Shown: in pieces, positions 1-7,161 of the stretch
How positions within the stretch are numbered: the stretch's first letter is position 1
How the letters are laid out: each line of letters begins with the position of its first letter
DNA from: Pseudomonadota bacterium
GTDB taxonomy: Bacteria; Pseudomonadota; Alphaproteobacteria; Rhizobiales; Beijerinckiaceae
Direction: 5' to 3'
Assembly (NCBI GenBank): GCA_023386155.1
Contig: JAEWKH010000092.1
Location: 1-48,805 of the forward strand
Length of the DNA stretch: 48,805 nt
Notes under the pieces: model-generated
Seen by the model: only the letters and a program-made list of their open reading frames with translations
What the model was told of the DNA's origin: nothing
Database searches by the model: none
Made by a program: the position numbers and the translations under genes

Positions 1-463
1 GTGCGGTAGGCCGGAAGCGTGTCGGAGGAAGCAGGGCAGCAAGACGACAAGGGGCTCAGGCGAAAAGGAACGGCGCCAGCGGAAAGGCGCCGCTCCAAGT
101 TGGCGCGGGTCGACTAGGCCGCGCTTCGGGAGGAAACGGCCTGAATGAACCAGGCCTGTCGACGCTCGGAGATTCTCAGATTCCAAAGGGATCGGATTGG
201 ACGGTTTCGCCGTCCTGGAAGGATATCGTCCGGCTCATCGGACTAGCGAAGCGAGTGCAGGTGTCTCCTGCTTCAAGGACATCGCAAGCGGGTCTGAGGG
301 CTGCAGCAATCGAGCGTTCATCGACAACTCATGGGCAGAATCGTCAAGTGCCCGGCATCGCTCCGTGATTTAACTGCGACTGCCTTTCATTCGATGTTCT
401 GGCCCCTTTGCGGCCTTTGCCTAGAGCCGGACGTGCTCATCACCATAAACGAGGAGAATAGAT
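1..463. other. Left-edge region without a recognised gene
   Basis: No reading frame here resembles a known protein. A forward frame is open from base 2 to a stop at 146-148, but its short arginine-rich translation cannot be placed and may be the tail of a truncated gene or chance. The last bases hold the GAGGAG ribosome-binding site of the next gene at about 450-456. No convincing sigma-70 promoter was seen. Confidence 0.5.
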
Positions 464-1255
464 ATGAAGACCTTTGGTCCCACTCTCGTTGCCTTGGCAG
501 GGCTCGCCCTAGCCGTATCGACCGCCCCGGCAAGTGCCGAAACCGTCAGGAACATCGTTCTCGTCCACGGGGCATGGGTCGATGGTTCGGGCTGGAAGCC
601 CGTCTATGATATCCTGCGAGAGGAGGGCTTCCAGGTTTCCATCGTGCAGGAGCCGGAAACGTCCTTTGCGGCCGATGTCGCCGCCACGAAGCGGGTTCTC
701 GATCTCCAGGATGGTCCCACTCTCCTGGTTGGACACAGCTACGGCGGCTCAATCATCACCGAGGCAGGCGTTCATCCGAATGTCATCGGGCTGGTCTACG
801 TCGCCGCTCACGCTCCCGATGTCGGCGAAGACGAAGGCGCACTCGGCAAAAGGATGCCGAGCGTTCTGGCCAAAACCGAGGGTGCCATCAAGAAGACGCC
901 GGACGGTTTCACCTACCTCGATCCGGGCGAGTTTCTCCGCTTGTTCGCACCTGATCTTCCGCGCGAGAGAGCGGAGTTCGCATCTCGCTCTCAGGTCATG
1001 GCCGCCGCTGCGGTCTTTACGACGCCCCTGACCGCGGCGGCTTGGAAGACGAAGCCAAGTTGGGGAATTGTCGCTGGCGACGACAAGATCATCAATCCCG
1101 AGCTTGAACGCTGGTATTACGCCCGTGCAAAAAGCCACACGGTAGAAATCAAGGGCGCGAGCCACTCGGTATACGAGTCCCACCCCAGGGAAGTTGCATC
1201 CGTGATCACGGATGCTGCTCGCAAGGCGGCGGATTCGAAGACAGCCCGGAACTGA
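464..1255 (+). CDS. Secreted alpha/beta-fold hydrolase (paralogue of the one at 19648-20412)
   Basis: This 263-residue protein is an alpha/beta hydrolase of the small esterase-like type (Abhydrolase_6 class). A Sec signal peptide with an ASA cleavage site ends near residue 25, so it is predicted periplasmic. The oxyanion-side motif LVHGAWVDGSGW lies at 33-44, the nucleophile is Ser92 in GHSYGG, the probable acid is Asp206 or Asp207 in AGDDK, and the catalytic histidine is probably His234 in GASHS. The start follows a strong GAGGAG site. It stands alone, with about 370 bases after it. The protein at 19648-20412 shares the same motifs through its whole length but lacks the signal peptide. The substrate is unknown; family members cleave esters, lactones or amides. 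Confidence 0.88.
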   Translation: MKTFGPTLVALAGLALAVSTAPASAETVRNIVLVHGAWVDGSGWKPVYDILREEGFQVSIVQEPETSFAADVAATKRVLDLQDGPTLLVGHSYGGSIITEAGVHPNVIGLVYVAAHAPDVGEDEGALGKRMPSVLAKTEGAIKKTPDGFTYLDPGEFLRLFAPDLPRERAEFASRSQVMAAAAVFTTPLTAAAWKTKPSWGIVAGDDKIINPELERWYYARAKSHTVEIKGASHSVYESHPREVASVITDAARKAADSKTARN

Positions 1256-1625
1256 GAAGCCTTTCAGGAAGGCCATGAAGATCGAGGGCTGGCTCGACAA
1301 ACTGAACATGCAGCATCGAGAAGCGAGAGCTACATGTTCAGTAATGACGTGCCAGCCCGCTTCACGGCGGCTTCGCGAAAAGGCCGCTCCCGCAATCAAT
1401 TGTTTCTGCAAAGCGGTTGCAAGTCGCTCGCTCAGGTCGCCGATGCTCCTGGCGGGAAGGATGAACCACGCGCTTCCGAGAAATGGATGCTCTTGCACGC
1501 GCGAATAGGTTGAGGCGTCTGACAGGGTCCAGAGAGCAACTTATTGCTCGCCGGACCCGTCCAGGCAGAGCAGTGGACCTCCTGGCTTATGACATTGCTC
1601 GTGGAAACGCTCGAGAGGAGGCTTG
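1256..1625. other. Intergenic region, possible gene remnant
   Basis: No functional gene is recognised. A reverse-strand frame opens near 1498 and runs through this stretch into the antisense of the preceding hydrolase gene; its first 50 or so residues look loosely protein-like but could not be assigned. A strong Shine-Dalgarno sequence, GAGAGGAGG at 1612-1620, belongs to the next gene. Confidence 0.4.
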
Positions 1626-2573
1626 ATGATGCACATCATCGCTCAAGTCCTGACACCCATCTTCTTCGTGCTGGCACTTGGTTACGCCGCCGGTCGGTTT
1701 CGCATAGTGGACAATCGCGAGGTCGGAAGCTTCAATAAGCTTGTCATGAACTTCTCGCTGCCGGCCTCATTGCTTGTGGCGACGGCATCTGCCTCGCGTA
1801 GCGAGATGCTTGAGCAGGCTCCTCTCTTCGCCATCCTGGGATCCGGAATGATTGCGGTCTATTTCGGCTGGTTCCTGATCGCGCGAAGGTTTCTCAATGC
1901 CTCCAAGGTGGACGCTTCTCTTCAAGCGTTGACGATCTCCTTCCCCAACCTCGCCGGAGTGGGCCTGCCAGTGGCTTCGTCCGTGCTAGGCCCTTCCGGT
2001 GCGGTTCCGGTAGCGGTCGCTCTTGCGACCGGCTCTATCCTCGTCACCCCATTGGGACTTTTGCTCGTTGAGATGAATGCCGCTGATAAGACGAAATCTT
2101 CGAGCCCCATGTCGCAACTCGTCGCAGCGATCTCGCATGCCTTCATGAAGCCTGTCGTCATCGCACCTGCCCTCGGCATCGCGCTGTCGCTCTCCGGTGT
2201 TCAGGTCAACTCCGTCCTTAGCGCCAGTCTGATGCTGATCGGAAGCGCAGCAGCAGGCGTAGCGCTCTTCCTGACCGGGCTTATTCTGTCGGCTCAGGCG
2301 CTCCAGTTGGACTGGAAGGTCATCGCCGCGACCGGCGTGTCCGATATTCTTAGGCCGGCCTTAACGGCTGCGATCGCTCTTGCGTTGCCGATCTCATCCG
2401 AGGTGGCCAAGGCGGCTGTTCTGCTTGCGGCAGTTCCGTCGGGATTCTTTGGCATTCTGTTCGCAGTCGACTATCGTCTCGACCCGACGACCATGGGATC
2501 TATGGTCGCGGCCAGCACCCTGTTCAGCGTCGTGACGATGACAATCGTCATCACGGTCCTTTTCTCTCACTGA
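1626..2573 (+). CDS. AEC family permease (auxin efflux carrier-like transporter)
   Basis: The 315-residue product is an integral membrane protein of the auxin efflux carrier family (Mem_trans), whose bacterial members export or import small organic acids such as malate or malonate. About ten hydrophobic segments are visible, arranged as two halves. The N-terminal half contains the family-typical NKLVMNFSLPASLL segment and the second half a proline-containing PSGFFGILFA segment. TTG, ATG and ATG codons follow each other at 1623-1631; the site GAGAGGAGG at 1612-1620 is best spaced for the ATG at 1626 or 1629. It is monocistronic as far as can be seen. The substrate cannot be inferred from context. 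Confidence 0.88.
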   Translation: MMHIIAQVLTPIFFVLALGYAAGRFRIVDNREVGSFNKLVMNFSLPASLLVATASASRSEMLEQAPLFAILGSGMIAVYFGWFLIARRFLNASKVDASLQALTISFPNLAGVGLPVASSVLGPSGAVPVAVALATGSILVTPLGLLLVEMNAADKTKSSSPMSQLVAAISHAFMKPVVIAPALGIALSLSGVQVNSVLSASLMLIGSAAAGVALFLTGLILSAQALQLDWKVIAATGVSDILRPALTAAIALALPISSEVAKAAVLLAAVPSGFFGILFAVDYRLDPTTMGSMVAASTLFSVVTMTIVITVLFSH

Positions 2574-2684
2574 GCGATTGCTATTCTGGTCGACCGAGGC
2601 CGCGGACGTCGCAGGAATGCGGTGGTGAGCTCCACAAGGATGCCATGCTGATGCCAGGGGCAGACATAGGCAGAAGGGCCCGGT

Positions 2685-3170
2685 TCAGTTGTCCTGCAGG
2701 CGTTGTCTGACCGCTTCCACAATCCACTCCTGCACGGTCGAGCCCTCTCGCTTCGCAGCCGCAGCGGCCTGTTTCTCCAGGTCAGGCGTCAGGGGAACGT
2801 CCAGGATCACGGCGACCTCGTTTTCATCCGGTGGAGCGTAGGCGATCCGGGTTGCCCGCGTCGCAAAGCTGCGCATCAGCGCGGTCTTCTGGCTCGTCGG
2901 CAGTCCGCTTGCGGCCACCCTCGGGCAGAAGGACGCCATTAGTGCGTCAACGATCAAGCTGGATGACAGCCCTTTGCTGCGCAGTATCCCGACCTCCGCC
3001 GCAAGCCGCTCGTCCGCGTCCAGCGGATCGCTGCTGAAGGTTTGAGGCGCCTTTCCAGCATCTGTTGCGGTGAATCCTGATTCCGGTTGGACCGGGCAGA
3101 CGAAGTCGTCAGCCTTCGCGGGCTCCGCGGGCAACATCGCAAAGAGCACGATAAGAGAGATGCGAATCAT
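2685..3170 (-). CDS. Secreted protein of unknown function with ribbon-helix-helix-like C-terminus
   Basis: The 161-residue protein starts with a signal peptide (cleavage near AKA-DD, residue 20), so export is predicted. The middle part has no recognised domain. The last 40 or so residues read as a strand followed by two amphipathic helices (LDVPLTPDLEKQ, then STVQEWIVEAVRQRL), the pattern of CopG/Arc ribbon-helix-helix DNA-binding domains. A DNA-binding fold on an exported protein is odd; either the signal is not cleaved or used, or the fold does another job. The frame stays open far upstream across the dps antisense strand, but the ATG at 3170 is chosen because it begins the signal peptide. 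The site before it (AAAGGCACC) is weak. The product is not recognised beyond this. Confidence 0.65.
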   Translation of the reverse strand: MIRISLIVLFAMLPAEPAKADDFVCPVQPESGFTATDAGKAPQTFSSDPLDADERLAAEVGILRSKGLSSSLIVDALMASFCPRVAASGLPTSQKTALMRSFATRATRIAYAPPDENEVAVILDVPLTPDLEKQAAAAAKREGSTVQEWIVEAVRQRLQDN

Positions 3171-3539
3171 GGTGGTGCCTTTCTGACCCCTGTTTCGGGT
3201 GCGTCGCGACCTTGTCGCGTCACGCCGATACGAGGAGGAACAGGATGCCGACGCCGAGAGCGGATTGGTCGGTCCTTGCGCTTGGCGCCTTGTGCCGAAC
3301 GGCCAAGGTGCAGATCCCGGGGTTGAGCCAGTCCAGCATGGGCCGGGAGGCCGCGAGTGGACGATCCCACCGATTTTGGTACGCGAGCGCCGCATCTGCG
3401 CTGATCCTGAGGGCGAGCCAGTCGAGTGATCGGGCCTCTCATCATGAGGGTCGGAATATTCCAACCCGCCCGCATTTGTCCAAGTCGCTTCCGGTCCATG
3501 CCATGCACAATGCGGCACGATCTCAAGGAGGAGCGGACA
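3171..3539. other. Divergent intergenic region upstream of dps
   Basis: This stretch separates the minus-strand secreted protein from dps and should carry both promoters. A forward ATG at 3245 has a good ribosome-binding site (GAGGAGGAAC), but its frame runs in the wrong register into dps and its product matches nothing known, so no gene is called. No clear EcfG-type GGAAC-N16/17-CGTT promoter could be confirmed. Confidence 0.4.
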
Positions 3540-4019
3540 ATGTTTTTCACCCACAACACCCTGTCGGAGAACATCCGAACGAAGTCGGTTGCGCTTCTGA
3601 ACCGGCACGTCGCGGCGGCCATCGACCTTCATGCGCAGGTCAAGCAGGCCCATTGGAACGTGCGCGGGCCAAACTTCATCGCCGTCCACGAACTCTTCGA
3701 CCGCATCGCCGCCGAAATCGAGGACGATTCTGACCTGATCGCCGAGCGGGCTCGGTCCCTGGGCGGCCCCGCGCAGGGCACCGTGCAGGTTGCCAGCGCC
3801 AACAGCTTTCTTGTGCCCTATCGGCTTGGCGTGGCCGACTCCAAGGAACATCTCTTTGCCGTTGCAGGCGCGCTCGCGGCGTTCGAGCAATCGGTTCGTG
3901 AGGCGATCGACGAAGCCGCCGCCAATGGCGACCAGGAAACCGCAGATGTCTTCACCGAAGTCGGGCGAGGCGTGGCCAAGCGGCTCTGGTTCATCGAGTC
4001 CCACCTGGAAGGCCGCTAA
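3540..4019 (+). CDS. dps: Dps, DNA-protecting ferritin-like protein
   Basis: Dps forms dodecamers that oxidise and store iron with hydrogen peroxide and bind DNA in starved or stressed cells. The 159-residue length is typical. The intersubunit ferroxidase residues are in place with the same spacing as in E. coli Dps: His38 (QAHWN), His50, Asp54, Asp65 and Glu69. The ATG at 3540 follows an excellent site, AAGGAGGAG, eight bases upstream; a longer upstream extension has no support. Its neighbours, a histidine kinase and an EcfG-like sigma factor, fit a general-stress setting, although a shared promoter motif was not verified. Confidence 0.96.
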   Translation: MFFTHNTLSENIRTKSVALLNRHVAAAIDLHAQVKQAHWNVRGPNFIAVHELFDRIAAEIEDDSDLIAERARSLGGPAQGTVQVASANSFLVPYRLGVADSKEHLFAVAGALAAFEQSVREAIDEAAANGDQETADVFTEVGRGVAKRLWFIESHLEGR

Positions 4020-4196
4020 GCCCAGGTTCGAGCAATGGGCACTGGTAGGAGGAGCCTCCTCGGCGCGGCTGAAAAGGCCTTCGCAGGCTCGGACGAAGCA
4101 TCAGGGGGGCGACGGTACAAACTGATGTATGATCGCTAAGTTGCGATGATGGGGTAAGCTGACGGGAAAGCCTGGCTGCAAACCTCGGAACCGATA

Positions 4197-5795
4197 ATGC
4201 AGATCTTTTCCTCGATGGATCCGGCCGGTGAGCGAAAAGAGGGCGCACTCTGGCCTCTGTTCGCTGCCGGGGCCCTGGCGTCCGCCATCTTCGCGGTCGA
4301 CAGCTTCAGCTCACTGGATATTGCCATTGCGGTATTGTACTGTGTGGTTGTCCTCATCGCAGCGCCCGCGGCCACGGGGCGAGGGGTCGCCGTCATCGCA
4401 GCCTCCTGCGCAACCCTGACCGTGGTGGGCTACCTGCTCGGCCATGCGGGGGAGCCAGCGGGCGTGGCGCTTCTGAGATGCTTCGTCAGCCTTGTCGCGT
4501 TGGGCCTGACGACGCTGCTCACGCTGCGCATGAAGGATGCGCTGGCGGCCATGGCAAACAGCGAACGGCGATACCGCACCATCTTCGAGTCGACCGAGGC
4601 AGGCCTCTGGGAGGAGGACTACTCGCGGGTGGTGTCCGCGCTTGCCGCTGCCGGCTGCAAGTCATCGGCGGACTTCGACGGGCTGGCTGCGAGAGATCCC
4701 AGGATGGTCTTGGACATGATGCGCCATGTCAGGACGGTCGACGTCAATGACGCGGCCGTGCGTCTGACCGGCGCGCGTGACAAGTCTCAACTCACGAATT
4801 CGCCCGGCGACCTGTTCGATCCGGGCTCTATGGACATGATAAAGGGGATACTGACAGCCCTTGTCGAACGCAGGCCGTCGTATCAAGGAGAGGGCGAGCT
4901 GCGCCGCTTCGATGGAACGCACAGGGCAGTGCTCGTCAGCGCCCGCTTCGGCTCCTATGCCGGGGTCGACCGTGTCTTCGTTTCCGTCATCGACGTCACT
5001 GAGAGAAGGCTTGCTGAAGAGGCCTTGCGTCAGGCAAAGGACGAGCTCGCGCACGTCACGCGGGTAAGCACACTCGGCGAGCTCGTGGCGTCGCTCGCGC
5101 ACGAGGTGAGCCAGCCCCTGGCCGCCGTGGTCACTAATGGAGAGGCATGTCTTCGCTGGCTCGACCGCCCGGAGCCCGACCTTCCCGAAGCGCGGGCCTG
5201 CGCATCCGGTGTCATCGCTGCTGGGCAGAGGGCGGGGGACGTGGTCCGGCGGCTCAGGGCGATGGTTCGGCGAGGTCCAACGGAATGGGAGCCATTGAGT
5301 ATGAACCAGGTGGTCCAGGAAAGTGCAGCGTTGCTGGATATCGAGATGAAGGGGCAAGGCGTCACCCCCGTCTTCGATCTCCACGCCGATATTCCCATCA
5401 TCGTCGGCGATCGGGTCCAGCTCCAGCAGGTCCTCGTCAACCTGATGCTTAATGCCATGCAGGCTATGGCCGGAGGCACGCGAAAGCACCTGCGCCTTGA
5501 GAGCAACAACGATCACGATGGGACCCTGGTCCGTGTCCGGGATCAGGGGCCGGGACTGGATGCGGAAGCGATGGCGCGTCTTTTCACGCCCTTCTTTACC
5601 ACCAAGAGCACGGGCATGGGTATGGGACTGGCCATATGCCGCTCGATTGTGACCTCCCACCGAGGCAGGATCTGGGCTGAAAGCCACTCAGGGGATGGAG
5701 CGACATTCAATATATGGCTGCCCCATGACGGAGAGAGTCCTGCAATCATTTGCAACAATGATGCCCATCACGGGCCGTCGCAGAGCCGCATCTGA
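4197..5795 (+). CDS. Membrane-bound PAS sensor histidine kinase
   Basis: The 532-residue protein has about four N-terminal transmembrane helices (roughly residues 19-108), a PAS-like domain (about 120-270) ending in the typical VIDVTERR, a HisKA dimerisation domain with phospho-acceptor His302 in LAHEVSQP, and a HATPase_c domain with N box Asn415/Asn419, G1 box DQGPGL (449-454), F box (FTPFFTTKS) and G2 box GMGMGL (473-478). It is therefore complete and probably active. No response regulator is adjacent; the nearest are the FixJ-type protein at 18927-19601 and the receiver at 21711-22088. Its transmitter closely resembles the C-terminal kinase part of the protein at 13246-18759, including the LRWL and DRVQLQQV segments. 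The ATG at 4197 has only a weak ribosome-binding site; the ATG at 4215 is an alternative. Confidence 0.9.
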   Translation: MQIFSSMDPAGERKEGALWPLFAAGALASAIFAVDSFSSLDIAIAVLYCVVVLIAAPAATGRGVAVIAASCATLTVVGYLLGHAGEPAGVALLRCFVSLVALGLTTLLTLRMKDALAAMANSERRYRTIFESTEAGLWEEDYSRVVSALAAAGCKSSADFDGLAARDPRMVLDMMRHVRTVDVNDAAVRLTGARDKSQLTNSPGDLFDPGSMDMIKGILTALVERRPSYQGEGELRRFDGTHRAVLVSARFGSYAGVDRVFVSVIDVTERRLAEEALRQAKDELAHVTRVSTLGELVASLAHEVSQPLAAVVTNGEACLRWLDRPEPDLPEARACASGVIAAGQRAGDVVRRLRAMVRRGPTEWEPLSMNQVVQESAALLDIEMKGQGVTPVFDLHADIPIIVGDRVQLQQVLVNLMLNAMQAMAGGTRKHLRLESNNDHDGTLVRVRDQGPGLDAEAMARLFTPFFTTKSTGMGMGLAICRSIVTSHRGRIWAESHSGDGATFNIWLPHDGESPAIICNNDAHHGPSQSRI

Positions 5796-5974
5796 CTGGA
5801 GCCTGACCCCGGTGTCCCGCCGTTCGAGGCGCACAACGCAGGCGCCGGTCCCGCGCTCACAGCGATTCATCTTCCAAGCAGGCTTGGACCAAACACGGCG
5901 GCAATCTTCAAGCTGCAGGAAGCCACTTACGTCAATGCTCGCCATGGAGCGCTTGTCTCACACAGGAGCGTACT

Positions 5975-6619
5975 ATGGCAGATGTCACCTATGTCGAGTT
6001 CAGCCGGGCGGCAAGGCATGTGCCGAAGCCGCACGCGCAACAGCGCATTTCTATCGCATTGAACAATGAGAGCGGCAGCCTTGACGTGCGGGAGCAGATC
6101 CTGGTCCGAATTCCAGGGCTCCGCGCTCTTGCGGTGTCCATGTGCCGAAATTTGGACAATGCCGAAGACCTTCTGCAGGACACTATCCTCAAGGTCTGGA
6201 TCAACATCAATCAATTCCAGCCAGGCACGAATGTCGGCGGCTGGCTCTTCACAATCATGCGGAATCATTTCTACAGCCAGTACCGAAAGCTGAAGCATGA
6301 GGTGGAGGATGTCGACGGCCAGTATGCGATCCGTCAGGCCGTTGCACCGGAGCAGGATGGCCGCCTTGCCAAGAACGGCCTGGAATGCGCTCTGTCGAAA
6401 CTGCACGCAGCGGAACGCGAGACCCTCCTCCTTGTAGCACTACATGGGCTGACATATGCGCAAGCTGCGCGCCTTCTCGGTTGCCCGATCGGAACGATCA
6501 AGAGCCGCGTCGCGAGAGCCCGGATCAGGCTCGCAAAGCTCATGTCTCTCAATCCGTATATCGACCTCGAAGCGGACGGAATCATGAAAGCGACCCTGCA
6601 GTCCGCCCAGGCTGGATGA
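5975..6619 (+). CDS. ECF sigma factor, EcfG-like
   Basis: The 214-residue protein has sigma region 2 at about 45-105 (AEDLLQDTILKVW, then NVGGWLFTIMRN) and region 4 at about 138-190 (GLTYAQAARLLGCPIGTIKSRV). The combination of RK-x-KHEVEDVDG after region 2 and GCPIGTIKSRVARAR in region 4 is characteristic of EcfG/RpoE2-type factors that drive the alphaproteobacterial general stress response. Extra residues (about 1-35) precede the core. No NepR anti-sigma or PhyR is present in the window, so it is probably one of several EcfG paralogues, as occurs in this order. The ATG at 5975 follows an AGGAG eight bases upstream. Assignment to EcfG rather than a related ECF group is by motif only. Confidence 0.88.
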   Translation: MADVTYVEFSRAARHVPKPHAQQRISIALNNESGSLDVREQILVRIPGLRALAVSMCRNLDNAEDLLQDTILKVWININQFQPGTNVGGWLFTIMRNHFYSQYRKLKHEVEDVDGQYAIRQAVAPEQDGRLAKNGLECALSKLHAAERETLLLVALHGLTYAQAARLLGCPIGTIKSRVARARIRLAKLMSLNPYIDLEADGIMKATLQSAQAG

Positions 6620-6693
6620 GAACCGTATATCCAGATCGCCGCACTCTCCCTTCGCTACCGCCAGGTCGCGGACGGGAGGAGGCTGCTGCCGGT

Positions 6694-6768
6694 CCTAGCG
6701 CATCGTGCGAAAAAGTGGACCCGGCTTTTCGCAATCAACGATGCTCTCTCTATAGAGCGGAGCATCGG
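6694..6768. repeat. Family A palindromic repeat, degenerate copy
   Basis: The unit begins CTAGCGCATCGTGCG, continues with AAAAAGTGG, a CTTTTCGC segment and CGATGC, and ends near AGCATCGG. It corresponds to the second half of the fuller copies at 29783-29903 and 43248-43402. It follows the sigma factor gene by about 75 bases and could affect 3' end formation. Confidence 0.7.
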
Positions 6769-6789
6769 AGCCTAAGATGGAACTCGCCG

Positions 6790-6888
6790 ATGGGCTTCAT
6801 CAACGAGTTCCAGCGACATCGGGCGAAGGCCGCGGCCAAGGGCACTCTCTTCGATGAAGGGCGATCATATAACCGCCGCCGCAAGTAG
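6790..6888 (+). CDS. Candidate small basic peptide, 32 residues
   Basis: The frame starts with MGFINEFQRHRAKAAAK and ends in NRRRK before TAG. The opening resembles the N-terminal helix of short basic proteins of the DUF1127 type, but the conserved tail of that family is absent, so this may be a truncated or decayed relative. There is no good ribosome-binding site in front of it, and an overlapping ATG at 6777 opens a different frame. It may not be a gene. Confidence 0.2.
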   Translation: MGFINEFQRHRAKAAAKGTLFDEGRSYNRRRK

Positions 6889-7161
6889 TGGCAGAGGCCA
6901 GCATCAACGCAAGCTGAAGACGCTGTCGCCCCATGGGGTCGCCCGCGCCTGTGCGAGGGCAAAGTCCCCTTCCCAGGCCAAGCGCGAGTGACGCTTTCCG
7001 ACAAAACGAAACGACTTCATGCAAGGCTGGCTGAACCCATCAGGTCAATCTGGGAACCCAGATGCAGCTCTCACCGAGAGTGAAGGATAGTGGGCTGGTA
7101 AGCGGCGGCCATGTCTTGTCGCCGCCGATGGATGGTAACTCGCTGAACTCAGGAGCGTGCG

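Larger units (their letters stand above)
6620..7161. other. Intergenic region with a family A repeat
   Basis: This 540-base gap follows the sigma factor gene. It holds one degenerate repeat copy (6694-6768) and one candidate small reading frame at 6790-6888. The remaining sequence up to the AGGAG site before 7162 shows nothing recognisable. The next gene's promoter must lie here but was not identified. Confidence 0.5.

Noticed and set aside
183..318. Two tiny reverse-strand frames of 28 and 20 codons overlapping by ATGA near the left edge
   Set aside because: They are too short, lack ribosome-binding sites and have no recognisable homologues.
749..1498. Reverse-strand frame overlapping the first hydrolase gene
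   Set aside because: Most of it is antisense to a clear gene; only the first 50 or so residues are outside it and they match no family.
3237..3262. GGAAC upstream of dps as an EcfG promoter
   Set aside because: No CGTT-type second element is found at the required 16-17 base distance.
3245..3733. Forward frame starting with a good ribosome-binding site upstream of dps
   Set aside because: It runs into dps in a different frame and its product resembles nothing known; the site may be chance.
2685..4004. Long minus-strand frame extending the secreted protein across dps
   Set aside because: Everything upstream of the ATG at 3170 is antisense to dps or to intergenic sequence; the signal peptide marks the true start.
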